Positions 24,601-37,238 of a stretch of 64,000 nucleotides of DNA are shown here, one piece after another. Source of the stretch: Tetradesmus obliquus (taxonomy: Eukaryota > Chlorophyta > Chlorophyceae > Sphaeropleales > Scenedesmaceae); contig CP126202.1 in assembly GCA_030272155.1 (NCBI GenBank), positions 3,183,501-3,247,500 of the forward strand, written 5' to 3'. The translations under genes and the position numbers were made by a program. Positions within the stretch are counted from its first letter, which is position 1; each line of letters opens with the position of its first letter. The notes below the pieces were generated by a model. That model was not told where the DNA came from and searched no databases. It saw only the letters and a list, made by a program, of their open reading frames with translations.

Positions 24601-27600
24601 GCAACCTGAACTGCAGCAGCAGCAGCAGCAGCAGCAGTTTGCTGGGCGTGTGTTTTGGGCTTCCAGCCTACTCTGCAGGCTGGCAAAGCATGACAGGCAG
24701 GCAGTGGCAGCCTGCTGCCAGCAGCTGCCTGGCTTCCTGCAGCGCTGGCTGCTTGGTCCAGCAATAGATGCACCTGCGGAGACTGCGGCGCCTGGTTCAC
24801 CTAGCGTGTTAGCACCAGCAGCAGCAGCAGCAACAGCGGCGGCGGCGGCGGCGGCGGCGGCTGCAGCAGCACCAGTTGATGGACTTGGACTTCAGGACAG
24901 CTGTAGCGTGCAGACCGCATCGAGGGACGACAGCAGCAGTGCAGTGGCGTATCTGCAGCTGCTGCTGTGCAGCGAAGTTGAGCCAGAGCAGGTGGACAGT
25001 CAAGAAGAGCAGCTGCGCAGTGCAGCTGAAGAGGCAGCTGCTGAGCTGCACCAGGCAGCCAAGGTGCAAGTGCTGCAGAGTTTTTACGGTACAGCCCTTG
25101 CAGAAGTGCTGGCAACTGCGCTTGGCTGGCAGCAGCAGCAGCAGCAGCAGCAGCTGGAGGAAGAGGAGTGCAGGACAGCAGCATTACATGCAAACAGCTG
25201 CGCAAACGGCAGCAGAGCACTGTTTGATGAACTGTTGCTTGTAATATGGCACACCCACACCTTCGGGGGTGCTGTTCAATTGTTCTTTACAGCAGCCGCA
25301 ACCGAGTGTGGTGCTGACGATCAGCTGCTCTGCCAGTTGGTAACGGCACCGCTGCAGCTCATCAGTGCTAGCAGCAGCAGCAGCAGTGGCTCCTGCATGG
25401 AGTGCCAGGAGTCAGGCTGCAAGCAGGCTTCCCTGGAAAAGCATGTGCACCTGGCATCAGCAGCGACAGTTGCAGTGAATGCGTTGTGCAGCGAGCTGCT
25501 GCTGCCAGGTGCACCAGCCCATCCAGTGCTGCTGTCTCTGCTCACACAGCAGGGACGCCTGCAGCAGCTGCTGCAGGTGCTGCTGCACTTTTGTACTACA
25601 GAGCAGCATCAGCAGCAGAAGGAGCAGTATGCAGGGGTTCAGCTGTTTTACCTGCTGTGGGAGGTGGAGGAGGTAGCAGCGCAGCCGCAGATAGCAGCAG
25701 CTCTGCAGCAGCTAGTGGCTGCAGCATTAAGGCAGGGGGATGCAGCAACATACACACTTGAGGTAGTGCTGGCAGGTGTTGCAGAAGCGCCAGCAGCCAG
25801 ACAGCAGCTGCTGCAGCACGCTGCTACTGCGCTGGCAGCAGTGCGGCCAGGGGCGCCTACCACGGCAGCAGCTGCAGGTGCAGCCTGGAGGTTGCTTAGC
25901 AGCATGTGTAACTGCTCGTATTCGTCGGACTTTGTGGAGGCCATCCTGCAGCAGGACTGGAGCTTCCTGCTGCAGGTGATGCTGGGAGAGCAGTGTGCGC
26001 CTGGCAGCAGCGCCTTGCTGACAGCAGCTACAAGTGCAGGTGCTCCTGCTGCTCCAACGCACGCAGCAGTGGTTGCAGCAGCAGCAGCAACGGCAGCATC
26101 GGCAGCTCCTGTTGAGCAAGGCTTGGGTGGTGACGCATCTACAGAGCAGCCGGAGGCATATGCTGCATGCTCAGCAGCACGTGTGGTGTCTGCCCTGGCA
26201 CGGCATGAGGCAGGCCGGCAGCAGCTGGCCACAGGACCAAACATCAGGGCGCTGCTGCTGGCAGCACTGCCGCCACACCTCAGACCCATGACAATAGGTG
26301 GCAGCAGCAGCGGCGGCAGTAGCAGGGGCAGCGGCACAGGTGGCGGTGCCAGCGGTGTTGTCTCAGGCAGCTGCAGTGCTGCTCTTGCAGGCAGCACCAG
26401 TGATGGTGACACAGCAGTGGCGGTACAGGGCAGCATGTCACCCGTTGCACCCGAATGTGAGCAGTGTGTGGGGCCTGACAACGGCGGTGCATGGTGCGAG
26501 GGAGTTGCAAGCTTGTCACTCAGAGTAGTTGAAAGCATCATGCAGGACGCGTCTCTGAGTGAGCCCTGCGAGCCTGGCCCTGCTGTCTTTGAGCACATCA
26601 GCCTGCTGCTGGCAGTGATGAGGATTCGGGGTGCATCGCTTGCTGTTTGCGCCGCTTGTGATCTGCTTATCAATGCATGGATAAAAGCACCAGAACAGGT
26701 GCTAGAGCAGGCCTGCTGCAACAGGCAGGTGATCGAGGAGCTGCTGTCGCTGCTGGAGTGGGCTGCCTGTAGAACCAATGACTGGTACTTTGTACGCCCT
26801 GCATACCATGTGGGTGCTGTGCTTATGTTTTGTGCTAGCAAGCCAGCAGGGTGCCAGGTGCTGTCGCAGCAGCACTGCTTTGATGCGCTGATAAGGGTGG
26901 TGCGTGACAGCAGCAGCAGCCAGGACGTTCGTGCGAGAGACTTTGTTGCTGTGTTAGCTGCTGTTGCAGACAAGCAGTGGCCACAAGCAGGTGAAGGGCA
27001 GGCCACTGAGCAGCAGCAGCAGCAGCAGCAGCAGCAGGCCGTGGTAGATGGCGCGCAGCCGCTGGTGCTGCAGCAGTGGCATGTGCAGTCGCTGGCAGAG
27101 GCGGTGCGCATTGCTTTTGTAGGCCATGTATGGCTGTCCATAGATGTGCTGGGGCTGTTGGAGCGCATTGTTTGCAGCAGCGTGGGCAGTGCACTGCTGA
27201 TGGCACCACGCGTACGCGCATTGTGCAAGACAGCGGAGCTGCCTGGCGAGCTGCAGCAGGTTGAGTGGCAGCAGGCACACCCACAGGACAATGGCTCTGT
27301 CTTGGGCAGCATGCAGACCCTGATAGACGCAGGGCCAGCAGTGAGGGGCGTTCTTCGCAGCATTGCTGGCAAGGTGCGGGCAGCCTATGCTGTTGTGCGC
27401 GCAGAGCGGCTGCCAGAGGCATGGTTTGAGCTGCGGGAGGCTGTGGTGCGCTTTGCTGCAGCCCTGTCTCGACTCAGCACTCGCAGGCATGCATTTGCTG
27501 CACACAGTGGTGGTGCCAAGCCGTGGGGTGGCCTGAGGTGTGGTGGTGGGGTGCAGGGCAGCGCTGCCGCAAGGCAGCAGTTGGCAAGTGCGCTTGACGC

Positions 27601-27661
27601 GCTGGCGGCTAGCAGCAGCGCTCACCACGGCTTGCAGCAGCAGTTGATGCGGTGCGAGTGA
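21689..27661 (+). pseudogene. Large Leu/Gln/Ala-rich helical-repeat protein, paralogue A, frame interrupted
   Basis: I do not recognise the family. Coding segments: a first exon at about 21689-21838, 21888-22430, then 22752-27661. The product is rich in Leu, Ala and Gln, has many regularly spaced amphipathic helices and CAG-coded Gln runs, and looks like an armadillo/HEAT-type solenoid of over 1,900 residues. Shared motifs with paralogue B: PPSLQLLLR, AAEASWDQLQELLLRLLQI, ARQVYSLAALCNLLGDEQ, FLQRWLLG. Two lesions are visible against B: codon 23118-23120 is TAA where the colinear B codon is GAA, and the frame shifts within the CAG tract at about 23466-23491. The remaining frame to 27661 is open for about 1,390 codons. 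The first exon has no ATG in frame. It is either a young pseudogene or a gene with sequencing or allelic errors. Confidence 0.65.
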
Positions 27662-28276
27662 ACAAGCACACTTTACGTTTAGGATATGCATGGGCTGCAA
27701 AATGCGCTGCTGCCGAAATATCAGTTCATATTACTGATGACAGCTTCATTTGTGCTGTGTTGTTTGTTAGGGTTGCATATGAGAAGCGGTGATTGGTGCG
27801 TGACCGCTGCCTGTAGGGCGAGTGAAGACGTGCATAACCACACCCGGTTCTGCTTATAATCGCATGGTGTTGATTGGTGCCAGCAGCGTTGTGACCAGGT
27901 GTTGGTGCTGCCGTCTCTGTGTGCAGTCCCATACACTGCTGACATTGACAGTGTGCAAACTTGAGCAGGAGCAGTGCTACATGCGTTGGTGTCACTGCTG
28001 TGGAGTTACGTGTTTCGCCTATCATTGAACGCTGGCTGGGCAATTTCTCGCATTGAGCACTCAGTCATTCTTTCGGTAAAGGGTACAATGTTAGGGTTTC
28101 TGTTTCACCCCGCACTGGCGTTCGACGCCGCGCTTCAGACAAGTTGTCGCAGAATTCTATCGAAACCCCACTAACAGCAGTTGCACAGTCTCATGCCGGT
28201 GGCCCACCTTCTGGCCCGCTAGCTCTGCGTCATCAGCAACTCATCCACGACAGGGCAGCAATTCGTGGGTGATTTA
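27662..28276. other. Spacer between the two paralogues
   Basis: No gene seen. The last 40 bp before 28276 are alignable with sequence just upstream of paralogue A, so the duplication unit included some 5' flanking DNA. Confidence 0.55.
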
Positions 28277-30602
28277 ATGTTGAATCAAAGTCAACAGAAC
28301 TATTTCACAAAGCAGGGAGCCCTAGATGGAGGCTTCAAGCCAACTGGCGTCGATGATAGGCTACCCGCCTTCAGAGGTGGGCAACCACAGCAGCAAATGC
28401 AAGGACGACTGCAGGGCTGGCGTCCTCTGCCGGTGTTGATACTAGCAGTCACTCAACGGTCAAGCTGTTGCTGCAGGCGCTCAAGCAGCTGTTGGAAGCC
28501 CCAGGCCGTGGCCTGGATTGGCTGCTGCTGGAGTCTTGGAGCGCACCTTGCTGTGTTTCAACCAGCCTCGAACAGCCACCAGCAGCAACAGCAGGACCAG
28601 CAGCTGCACAATACGACATCAGCAGATCCTCAGCCTCCCTCCCTGCAGCTGCTGCTGCGCACGGCAGCAGAGGCCAGCTGGGATCAGCTGCAGGAGCTGC
28701 TGCTGCGCCTGCTGCAGATCGCACTACGACATAACAATGTCTCGCTGCGCTCCATTAGAATTTGCTACCTCAGCTACCGCAGCATCAGCAGCAGCAGGAT
28801 CAGCAGCAGCCAAATCGTTTCTGAAGGAGCAGCATTAGCCCTGAGCTGCCTCTTCAAGGCAGCTGGACCCCATTCATACAGCTGCGGGCTCATCATATGC
28901 CAGACAGGCAGCAGGGATCTGCTGGAGGATGCTTGCAAGAAAAGCAGCAGCAGTTTGGTACGAGCAGTCGCAGCTGATTTGCTGCGCAGGCCTGTCCAGC
29001 AGCTTGTGGAGCCGGCCCTACAGGCAGCCCCTGAGCAGGTGAATGCCCTTGAAGCAGAAACAATGAAGATCAAACACATGTAGCTGCACCACGCTGGCAT
29101 TGCCTGCAACCAACGAGCATGATTGGTGGTGTGTTCATGCAGCTTCACTACATATGCCTTGCACAAGCTGCCTATACGCCTGCAATGGTATATACAAACA
29201 CATGATGTGCTGATCCAGGCCAGTTGCAGCAGCTATGCAATCACTAGCATGGCATGTTGACGGCAGAGCAGCAGTGCTCAGCTAAACGCTGGTACCCTTT
29301 CTGCTACAGCAAATCACTTTGTATGTTTCTGATGCGTGTGTGTTCAGGCTTTGCTGGCTCTGCTAGCAGATCCCGCAATGATGCTGCGGCTCATGCTGCA
29401 CCAGCAGCAGAACCGGCGCCAGCACCAGCAGCACAAGCTTGGCAAAGCAGCCAAGAAAGCGTCCCCGCGACTGCCATCAGCAGCAGCGAGCCCAGCAGCA
29501 GCTGCACGTGTTGCTTACAAGGTGTGCAGCATGACAACAGCTGCAACAGCAGCACAGATGCAGCAGCTGCTGCATTTGCTGCTTCAGGTGACAAGAAATT
29601 GTAGCATCTACATCGACAGCAGCAGCGAGCCCAGCATTGCAGCAGCAGCTATGCTTGCAGTCAACCGCATCAGCAAAAAGCAACTCACAACCTGCACCGA
29701 AGATGCGGTGCGGGGTGTGTTGGCACAGCCGCGCTGCCAGTGGCTGCTCTTGGAGGTGCTTGGCGGCAGCAGCCGCCGCCGCCGCCGCAGCAGCAGCAGC
29801 ACCGGCAGTCATGCTGCACAAACAGCAGCGGACACGCTGGCTGTCCTGTGGAAGAACATCGGCTTCAGCTCCAGCGAAGAGGCAGCTGCTTTAGGCCTTG
29901 CAGCAACTCTGCAGCGGGCAGCAGCAGAGGTGCGGCGCAACGGCTGGCTGGCGGCAGCTGCAGCGCAGCTCTGCTGGATTGTGACTAACGGGTGCCCCGC
30001 AGACCGCGATCTGCTGGTGGCGAATGCACCATCGCTGCTGCTAGCTGCCACGTCAATGCCTTCGTTCAACCACCAGCAGCAACAGCAGCAGCAGCAGCAG
30101 CAGCACCTGCACCCGCAGCTCGAGGCACGCCAGGTGTACAGCTTGGCAGCGCTGTGCAACTTGCTAGGTGATGAGCAGCACCCTGGCGTGCCCCTGCAGC
30201 AGCTGCTGCTGCCACCTGGCCCGCAGCAGCAGCAGCTGCTGCCAGGCCTGCTGCAACTGCTGCCGCGAGTGTCGCAGTTAGACATGCAGCAGCAGAACTG
30301 GCAGCAGCAGCTGCAAACACATATGCTGCAGCAGGTGCTGCGACACCAGCAGCAGCAGCTGCTGCCGGATGTACTGCAGCTGTGGCTGGGCGCAGGCAGC
30401 GATGCAGAGCTGAGTGCTGGCGCAGCAGCCGCTGCACTGCCACAGGCTGTGCACCTGCTGTGGGGGCTGCTGCACCTGCTGCACGGTTATGCAGACACCT
30501 CACTGGCAGCAGCAGCAGCGGATGCACTCAAGCGGCCCAGCATGCGCATGAAAGCCGACACCTTGAATATGCTGTCATCCCTTCTACAGCAGCAGCAAGC
30601 AC

Positions 30603-30641
<39 letters not shown>

Positions 30642-30878
30642 GCACTGCGGCAGCTTGTGACTGCGAGCCTCCAGCATCATCAGGCCAGCAGGCACAGCAG
30701 CAGCAGCAGCAGCATGTGTTGCTAGCGCAGCTGCTGTTGGCATGCGCGCCTCGGCCAGGCGCAGAGTACAAACATGTGACGGAGTATGCTCTGCAGTCAC
30801 TTTGGGGTGGCTGGGTGCTGGCCGCACCACAGCCAGTGCTGCGAGCAGTCATGTCGAAGCTGCTGCTGCAAGCCAGCC

Positions 30879-30912
<34 letters not shown>

Positions 30913-31946
30913 CAGCAGCAGCATCACGGCCAACTCAACCCTTGACTGTGCCTGCTGCCGGCCTGGGGTGGCCAGCAGTGCTGTGGTTGCTCATAGCCTG
31001 GGTTTGCTGGATGTGATGATATCACGGCCATTCTCAGCGCCCTCAGCAGTAGCTGCTGCGCTGGCTGACCCCAGCATCCTGCAGCAGCTGATGGCCGCCT
31101 ACCAAATCACAGATACCAAAGACTCGCTTGGAGTTACACTGCCTAGCACTGCACGTGAACTGCTAGCGCTGCTATGGCGGCAGCGGGCAGAGCAAGTTCT
31201 GCAGCCGCAGCAGCAGCAGCATGCATCACTGGCGCTGCTGCAAGTCCTGCAGGACAGCTTGTGTGGAGAAGTGCATGCCATGCAGCTGATTGCAAGTATC
31301 CCCCGCACCAGCAATGGGCGCGATTGGCTGGTGCAGCACGCACCTGAGCTTGCCAGTGCTCTTGCAGCAACGCTGTGGCTGCAGTCAGGACAGCAGCAGG
31401 AGCAGCAGCAGGAGCAGCAGCAGGAGCAGCAGCAGCTGCAACGGTGTGTTGTCATGGCTTCAGACCTTCTGCAGCGTCTGGCACGGCGCAACAGGCAGGC
31501 AGTAGAAGCCTGCTGCTCGCAGCTGCCTGCGTTCCTGCAGCATTGGCTACTTGGAGCAGCATATGCACCAGCACTCAATGCAGAATTTGCTACGGATAGT
31601 GCAGCAGCAGCAGCGGCAGCAGCAGCAGCAGCAGCAGCGGGAGCACCACACGGTGGCTTTTCAGCAGCAGCAGGGTACACTGCTGTCAGCAGCGCTGCTA
31701 GCAAGGTGATGTTCATACGGCTGAGGTACCACATGTGCAACATGAGCAGGCGGTGTGTTGATTGACAGACGCGCAGGCGGTTCACAACACATGCTGGAGG
31801 CTGCTCAGGCTGCTAGTGTGAGGCAGGGCAGTGGTGCTGCACATGAGGCTGTGTGTCGAGTGCCGCACTTGCCGCACGAGTGCCTTTGGCAAAGGCAGCA
31901 GCTGAGTAATGCATTGACGACTGCGGCGGCGAGCAGCAAGCTATAA
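28277..31946 (+). pseudogene. Helical-repeat protein, paralogue B, internally deleted and frameshifted
   Basis: Tandem copy of the preceding gene, same strand, about 600 bp downstream. Coding segments: ATG at 28277; 28477-29040; then about 29348-31705; and possibly 31800-31946. After LDWLLLE the frame needs one base removed at 28531-28535 to match A. The main segment stays open for about 790 codons. B then lacks roughly 580 residues of A. The end (RQQLSNALTTAAASSKL) resembles the extreme C-terminus of A (RQQLASALDALAASSS), joined by a possible 94-nt intron at 31706-31799 or by a deletion. Homology to A also extends upstream of the start (CGACAGGGCA). Function unknown. The split of lesions between A and B suggests relaxed constraint or poor sequence at repeats. 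Confidence 0.62.
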
Positions 31947-32247
31947 ACAGCTCACAGGATGCGCTGAATACTGCTTTCAATGAAATGTGTCTGGTGATGT
32001 TCGATGCTGCGTGCAGTATGCTGCCTTGTCATTGTCACTACTGTTTCGGACGCGTTCTGCTGCCGTATGTACGACGGGCAGCCGTTATGACATTCCACAA
32101 ACACCCGGTGCTTTGATCAGAACGAGTAACACATCGAAGGTAGTTGAAGGGTCGAAGATGCTGTGAAAACACACCAAACCAATCCTCCTGTGACGGAACG
32201 CCAACGAGGAGGTGGTTGGGGGCCCCTTGTACTGGCCAGGTACAAAC
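31947..32247. other. Spacer before the GH10 gene
   Basis: No gene seen. It would contain the 3' UTR of paralogue B and the promoter of the GH10 gene. No clear TATA box. Confidence 0.5.
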
Positions 32248-35200
32248 ATGCACCCAAAGTGCGTTCGGAATAAAAAAATAGCTCAGATGATAGCTATTTT
32301 GATCATGACAGGCTGTCTGGCGGGCGTTGGTGAGTGGCGGTTGAGCTCGGCCCGAGACTTTATCTGCAGGCCATGCAGCTACACAGCGCCTGAATGCTGC
32401 TGTTTCATACTTATTGATTGTTGTTATTTGTCAAATGTGTGAACAGGTGTCGCTGCAGACACAACACAAGCACAAGAACATGCAACCAACCTAAGTACAG
32501 CAGCAGGAGCAGCAACAGCAGCAGAAGCAGAGGAGCCATGGAGTGCCTACGTCGTGCCAGCAGCTGCAAGCATGCAGGGAAGCGCAGGTAAGGTCACTTA
32601 TGCTGCTGTTACTTCCATACATCAGGAAAACAGTTTGCTGTTCATGCTGGCAATCAACCTGACTGCCTGTGTAGTTCCTTTTGTGTTTCAGCCGGAGAAG
32701 CAACCACCTGCCTTTATTGCATCCCCACACATGCAGCTGCATGCATTGTGCATGAACTATGCCAATGCCGAAAGTCCACACATCGCATCAGTCATCACTC
32801 ATGGAGCACCGCTGCCGTTGCTGCAACATGTCGATTCACAGTCCTGCTGCTGCTGCTGCTGCTGCTTCAGGTTCTTTGCAGCACCGTGCACCCAGCATAC
32901 CCGCAGCCAGGCCAGCAGCACTGCCGCAAGGCCCAGTGCTTGTTCAGCCAGGCAGCCTCAGCCTCAGCCACAGGCAGGGCCAGCTGGCAGTGAGGGTGCC
33001 CAAGGGGGCCCGAAACCTCACCCTGCAGCTGAAGCGCCACGCTGACTTTGTGTTTGGGACAGCATACTACCCAGAGAAAGTGGCAGGTAAGCGGCAGGCA
33101 AGAAAGATGCTACGTTTGCTGCGTGTGGATGAACTGCATTGCAGGGGCTGCGCGCACAGTGAATACATCCTGGTACCATGCGCCAGCTCAGCAGCACTGC
33201 ATTTCCCTTATGCCAGAAATGCCACAGCAACCTGCCTTGTGCTGCACGTTTGTGTCTTTTTACGCTAGTTGTCACCTAGGTACGCTTGAGTAGGCATTGC
33301 TGGCCGCGAGTGTCCAGTCACATGCATGTGGCATTGCACATGCTGAGAAGCGAGTATCCTGCATTTGTTGCTGCTGGTGTCGCTTGCAGCTGCTGACCTG
33401 GATTGGTACAAGAGCATGACAGCCAGCATGTTCCAGGGCCTGACCCCTGAAACCCAGTTCAAGTGGTTCTACTACGAGCGCGTGCCAGGGCAGTACCAGC
33501 AGGCAAAAGATGGCCTGGACAGGGACTACATTCAGTTTGCCCAGGATGCAGGCTTCAGCTTGGTTCGTGGTCACACACTGGAGTGGAGCAAAGTGGACTT
33601 TGGGCCGTTCTGGTGAGGCTGCAGCTGTGATGGTTGCGCCTGCCTAGCTGTCTGCAGGGCTGGGCAGCGCTGTGCACCGTGTTTGAACGTGTTCTTCTGG
33701 TTGGACTGGCACCAGCGTCCTATTGGGGTGAGTTGGGAGCAGTGAAGCAGCAGCTGCAGCAACGGCGACATCAGCATTACCTGCTATGCAGGGGAAGCTG
33801 TTGCATTGACGCCGCTTGGAGTACCTTCGCAGGGCTGACTATTGCAACAACACTCAAACACAGATCAAGATTATTCAAGGCCAGAGACACCACAGTTGTC
33901 TGCAATGCTGCAAGCACAAATTTGCAACAGTGTATAGCAACACTACACCAATGCACGTGGTATGGTTTTGTGTGTGCAGGGCTCACCAGCTCAACTGCAG
34001 CGAGTACGTTGCTGCGCTGAAGCACCGCGTGGTGCGGGACGTGACGCTGTTCAAGGGCAAGTTCCAGCAGTACGACGTGTTCAAGTGAGCTGGCACTGCG
34101 TGCAAAACCCAACAGCACAACGTTGTGCAGGTTAACCTGCCTGCAGTGTGTCAACTCACCAAACATGTGCTGCACCTGCTGACACACCCAATGCAATATG
34201 GCATGTCAGGATCTGCAGCATACTGGGCTGATTATGCAATACTGCGTGATAATGCACTGCTGCTTTGTGTGCTGCAGTGAGATCATTGAGGCTCCTGGAC
34301 ACCTGCAACCTGTGGGACACAGAATTCCCTAACATCGGGCTGTGATGAACACGACTTGCTGAAGCAACTACTGCTGTGTGCTGCAGTGAGATCATTGAGG
34401 CCCCAGGGCTGCTGGACACCTGCAACTTGTGGGACACAGCTTTCCCTGACATCTTCAAGCTGGCACATGAGGCAGACCCTGAGGCACAGCTGTGCATCAA
34501 CGACCTGGGCCTGATTGAGGCCGGCAATGCACTCAAGCTGATCCGTATCATCAAGGAGCACCTGTGGGCACATGACGCGCCCATCCACTGCATTGGCATC
34601 CAGGTGCGGCTGTGACGGCTGTGTGCTGTGGTTATGTTTCAGACATTGTGGTTGTTGCTGCAGCTGGTTGGCAAGGGTCGACGTTGATAGGTGAAGTTTT
34701 CTGTTGAACAGTTTACAAACTAGCTGATACGGCAGCAGCGCCAGCTGGCTTGCCACTGCAGCATCTAGCTGCGTGGGATGCAGCTGGACATCACAATATC
34801 CGTCGAGGTCCAGGGTTTGGCTGCAGTACATGACTTTGCTTTGCAGGTTAGGGCCTCGCTTCCACCCCAGCAGCTAGTTTATTGTGTGCATGTCTTACAA
34901 CCACATGAACCAGGCCTTCAATTGACAGGCCTTCAATTACCAAAGCAGCAAGTGCGCCTGGTGTCCCGCACTGCTTGTGGCTGTGGCTGCTTGCAGGCAC
35001 ATTTTGAGTATGCTGGCATCAACATGACGCACCAGCAGCAGCAGCTGGACCTGTTGGCCACCCTGGGCCTGGACATGTTCATCACAGAGTTCACGCTGTT
35101 CACATCTTGGGCAGGGCCGCCGATTCTGCCAGATCACCCTGACGGCTGGCCGGTCAGCTACCTGGATGAGCAGACACAGGCAGACATGACAACGCAGCTG

Positions 35201-35530
35201 CTGAAGTTCTGGTTTAGTCATCCGGCGGTTAAGGGGGTGTTCATGTGGGGCTGGTGGGACAGCAACATCTGGATCCCTGGTGCAGGGATCTACACTGTGG
35301 ACCGGCGGCCAAGGCTTGCGGCTGCGGCTGTGCAGCAGCTGCTGCAGCAGGAGCTGTCGACGAATGTGACTGCAGAGGCACCTGCAGCGGGCTGGATGCA
35401 GTTCAAAGGGTTTTATGGCGAGTACGTGTACAGCTTTGTGAACCAGGCTGGCAAGCAGAAGACAGGGGTGCTGCACTTTGGCAGGGGCGCGGCACGGCGG
35501 CAGTCACTGTTGCAGGCAGACACCAGCTGA
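32248..35530 (+). CDS. Secreted GH10 endo-1,4-beta-xylanase-like glycoside hydrolase, 7 exons
   Basis: Exons: 32248-32329, 32447-32587, 32871-33086, 33390-33612, 33980-34084, 34387-34603, 34997-35530; about 505 aa, phases close. The N-terminus has a basic start and a hydrophobic stretch (MIAILIMTGCLAG), a likely signal peptide. An Ala/Gln-rich linker and a beta-rich segment (LAVRVPKGARNLTLQL) precede the catalytic barrel. GH10 landmarks: LTPETQFKWFYYE, FSLVRGHTLEW, YDVFNEII (acid/base Glu), LCINDLG, IHCIGIQ, LDMFITEF (nucleophile Glu) and GVFMWGWWDSNIW. GH10 enzymes cut beta-1,4-xylan internally. Here it could act on the alga's own wall or on external polysaccharide. A TGTAA signal lies about 70 bp after the stop. 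Confidence 0.9.
32845..32866 (+). repeat. (CTG)7 before the acceptor of GH10 exon 3
   Basis: Seven CTG triplets followed by CTTCAG|GTTC. Confidence 0.85.
34278..34350 (+). repeat. Exon-6 5'-end echo in GH10 intron 5
   Basis: GCTGCAG|TGAGATCATTGAGG and the next 60 bp duplicate the acceptor and start of exon 6, 109 bp upstream of the real exon. The copy has lost eight bases and reaches a stop, so only the downstream exon keeps the GH10 frame. Confidence 0.93.
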
Positions 35531-36028
35531 TAGCTTGGGTGGTTGAAGCAGTCGTTTAGTGCTTTGGCGGTTGCAGCATGGATAGCTGCTGTTGTAGCAT
35601 GTAACTTACGCTGCAACAAGTTTTTGTGTGCTAGCCTGCCCTCTGAAACTTGGCACCTGCCAAGTAGGGGGTCCAGGTTGCTTCCACAGCTCTACGAGCG
35701 TTTACCGTGACGGTAATGCAAAGTTCAACCGTCCCCATCTCAGCATTTGTACGACCCTGGGCAACTGAGACGGGTGTTACACATTTTGTCATCTGACCAA
35801 CGGTCAAAAGCCTAGTCGTGCTGTGAGACCCGCCATACACTACAGGCCACACGACCTGTGGCGCATGCACTTCCAGTAAAAAGCGCTGGTGATGAACATG
35901 AGTTGATGCTGTGAACACCGGCTGCTGACTGCACTTCGCTGTTATCCTCTTTGCTGTGCAGCATGCCTACAATCACTAAACTACTCATCAACTATGCTTA
36001 AAACTAGCATCTGATAGGACGAAGTGCC
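35531..36028. other. Spacer between GH10 and SET genes
   Basis: No gene seen. It holds the GH10 3' UTR and the promoter of the SET gene, without a clear TATA box. Confidence 0.5.
35600..35604 (+). terminator. TGTAA polyadenylation-type signal of the GH10 gene
   Basis: TGTAAC in CATGTAACTTACG, 70 bp after the stop. TGTAA is the usual polyadenylation signal of volvocalean and related green algae. Confidence 0.55.
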
Positions 36029-37207
36029 ATGAGCTTCGACGAAGTAGCAACCATCGACAAGGGCGTTGTAATCAGGCAGTCCAGCATTTCTGGTGCGCAC
36101 CATCCACCACACGCATCTCAAACAAAGATTTGAGTGTCACATAAATCATTTCAGTTTGTGCATCGCTGCTGATTGCGCCCTGCAGGTGCTGGCAATGGGC
36201 TGTTCACAGGCAGACCGTTCTTCAGGAACGACCTGATCACAGAGTACTGTGGGCCTATCATAGACCATCAGAAGGCCCTGAAGCTTCGCAAGAGGGGCAA
36301 GGCTACGCATGTGCGTGTGCTCAACTCTCAGTGGCTGTACATTGATGGTCTGAAGCAGCCAGTCACAGGCCAGGGTGGTGCCTCCTTTGCCAACGATGCA
36401 AGGAAGGCTTCAGCTTACAACGCTGTGTTTGTGCAGAGGTAAGTAGCTGTTTATGATAGCATGACGCCCTCAGCAGCGTTGCAGCCATGCCATTACACAA
36501 CAGCAGTTTCACTGCCACCTAGCAGTGGCAGCACCCAGAATGGCAGCTTACTGCAGGGGAGGTACAGGACGAGGAAGATAATGCTCGTGAACTTTGTACA
36601 GTGATTGGTAGATTTCATGCCACAAAACCTCATGTACACAACTGCGCTGCACATATGCACTTTGTCTGTTGGATGTGAGGCAGATATGAGGGGACTTGCA
36701 TAGCAGCGGTTGAGATAGGTAGGACAGGGGTTTGAAATGAACCTGGCACAGCACACAACAGGACTTAGCTGTACACACGCAATGCTGTATCGCCATCATT
36801 GTTGCCTGCCAAAGCAGCATCGACTGTTGCTGTCACCTGCTCACAAGAAATGCACTGCTCATCTGCTGCATCTTTTTTTCTGCGACCAGGTTTGACCGCA
36901 AACTGGGCAGGGACCGCGTGTTCCTCAAAGCCTCGCGGGACCTCGATGCATATGAGGAGGTGTTTGTGAGCTATGGTGAGCAGCGCAGCAGCAGCAGCGG
37001 CATCACAGCAGCAACCGCATGGTGGGAAGCTGAATGACCAAAGCCCTTATATGGCCCGTGTATGCCATGTTGCGGTTGGCAATTATGAGCTTGCTGCACC
37101 AAAGCTTGAGCACCATCGCAGCATACTCATGGTAAGTTGCAGATTAGTCGATTGCCACAGAATATTGTCATTTCTTAATGGTGGCTGCTGACTTCCCCCC
37201 TGCAAAT

Positions 37208-37238
<31 letters not shown>

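Noticed and set aside
25648-27372. 574-codon minus-strand frame
   Set aside because: It is a shadow of paralogue A, whose plus-strand frame aligns with paralogue B; the antisense product is Cys/Ser/Ala-rich without motifs.
33829-33860. Possible GH10 exon-5 echo (GCAGGGCTGACTATTGCAAC)
   Set aside because: The similarity to the exon start is only about ten bases plus weak matches, too little to call.
34778-34996. Upstream part of the open frame continuing into GH10 exon 7
   Set aside because: The sequence before 34997 is intronic. CTTGCAG|GCACAT is the acceptor that keeps the GH10 phase.
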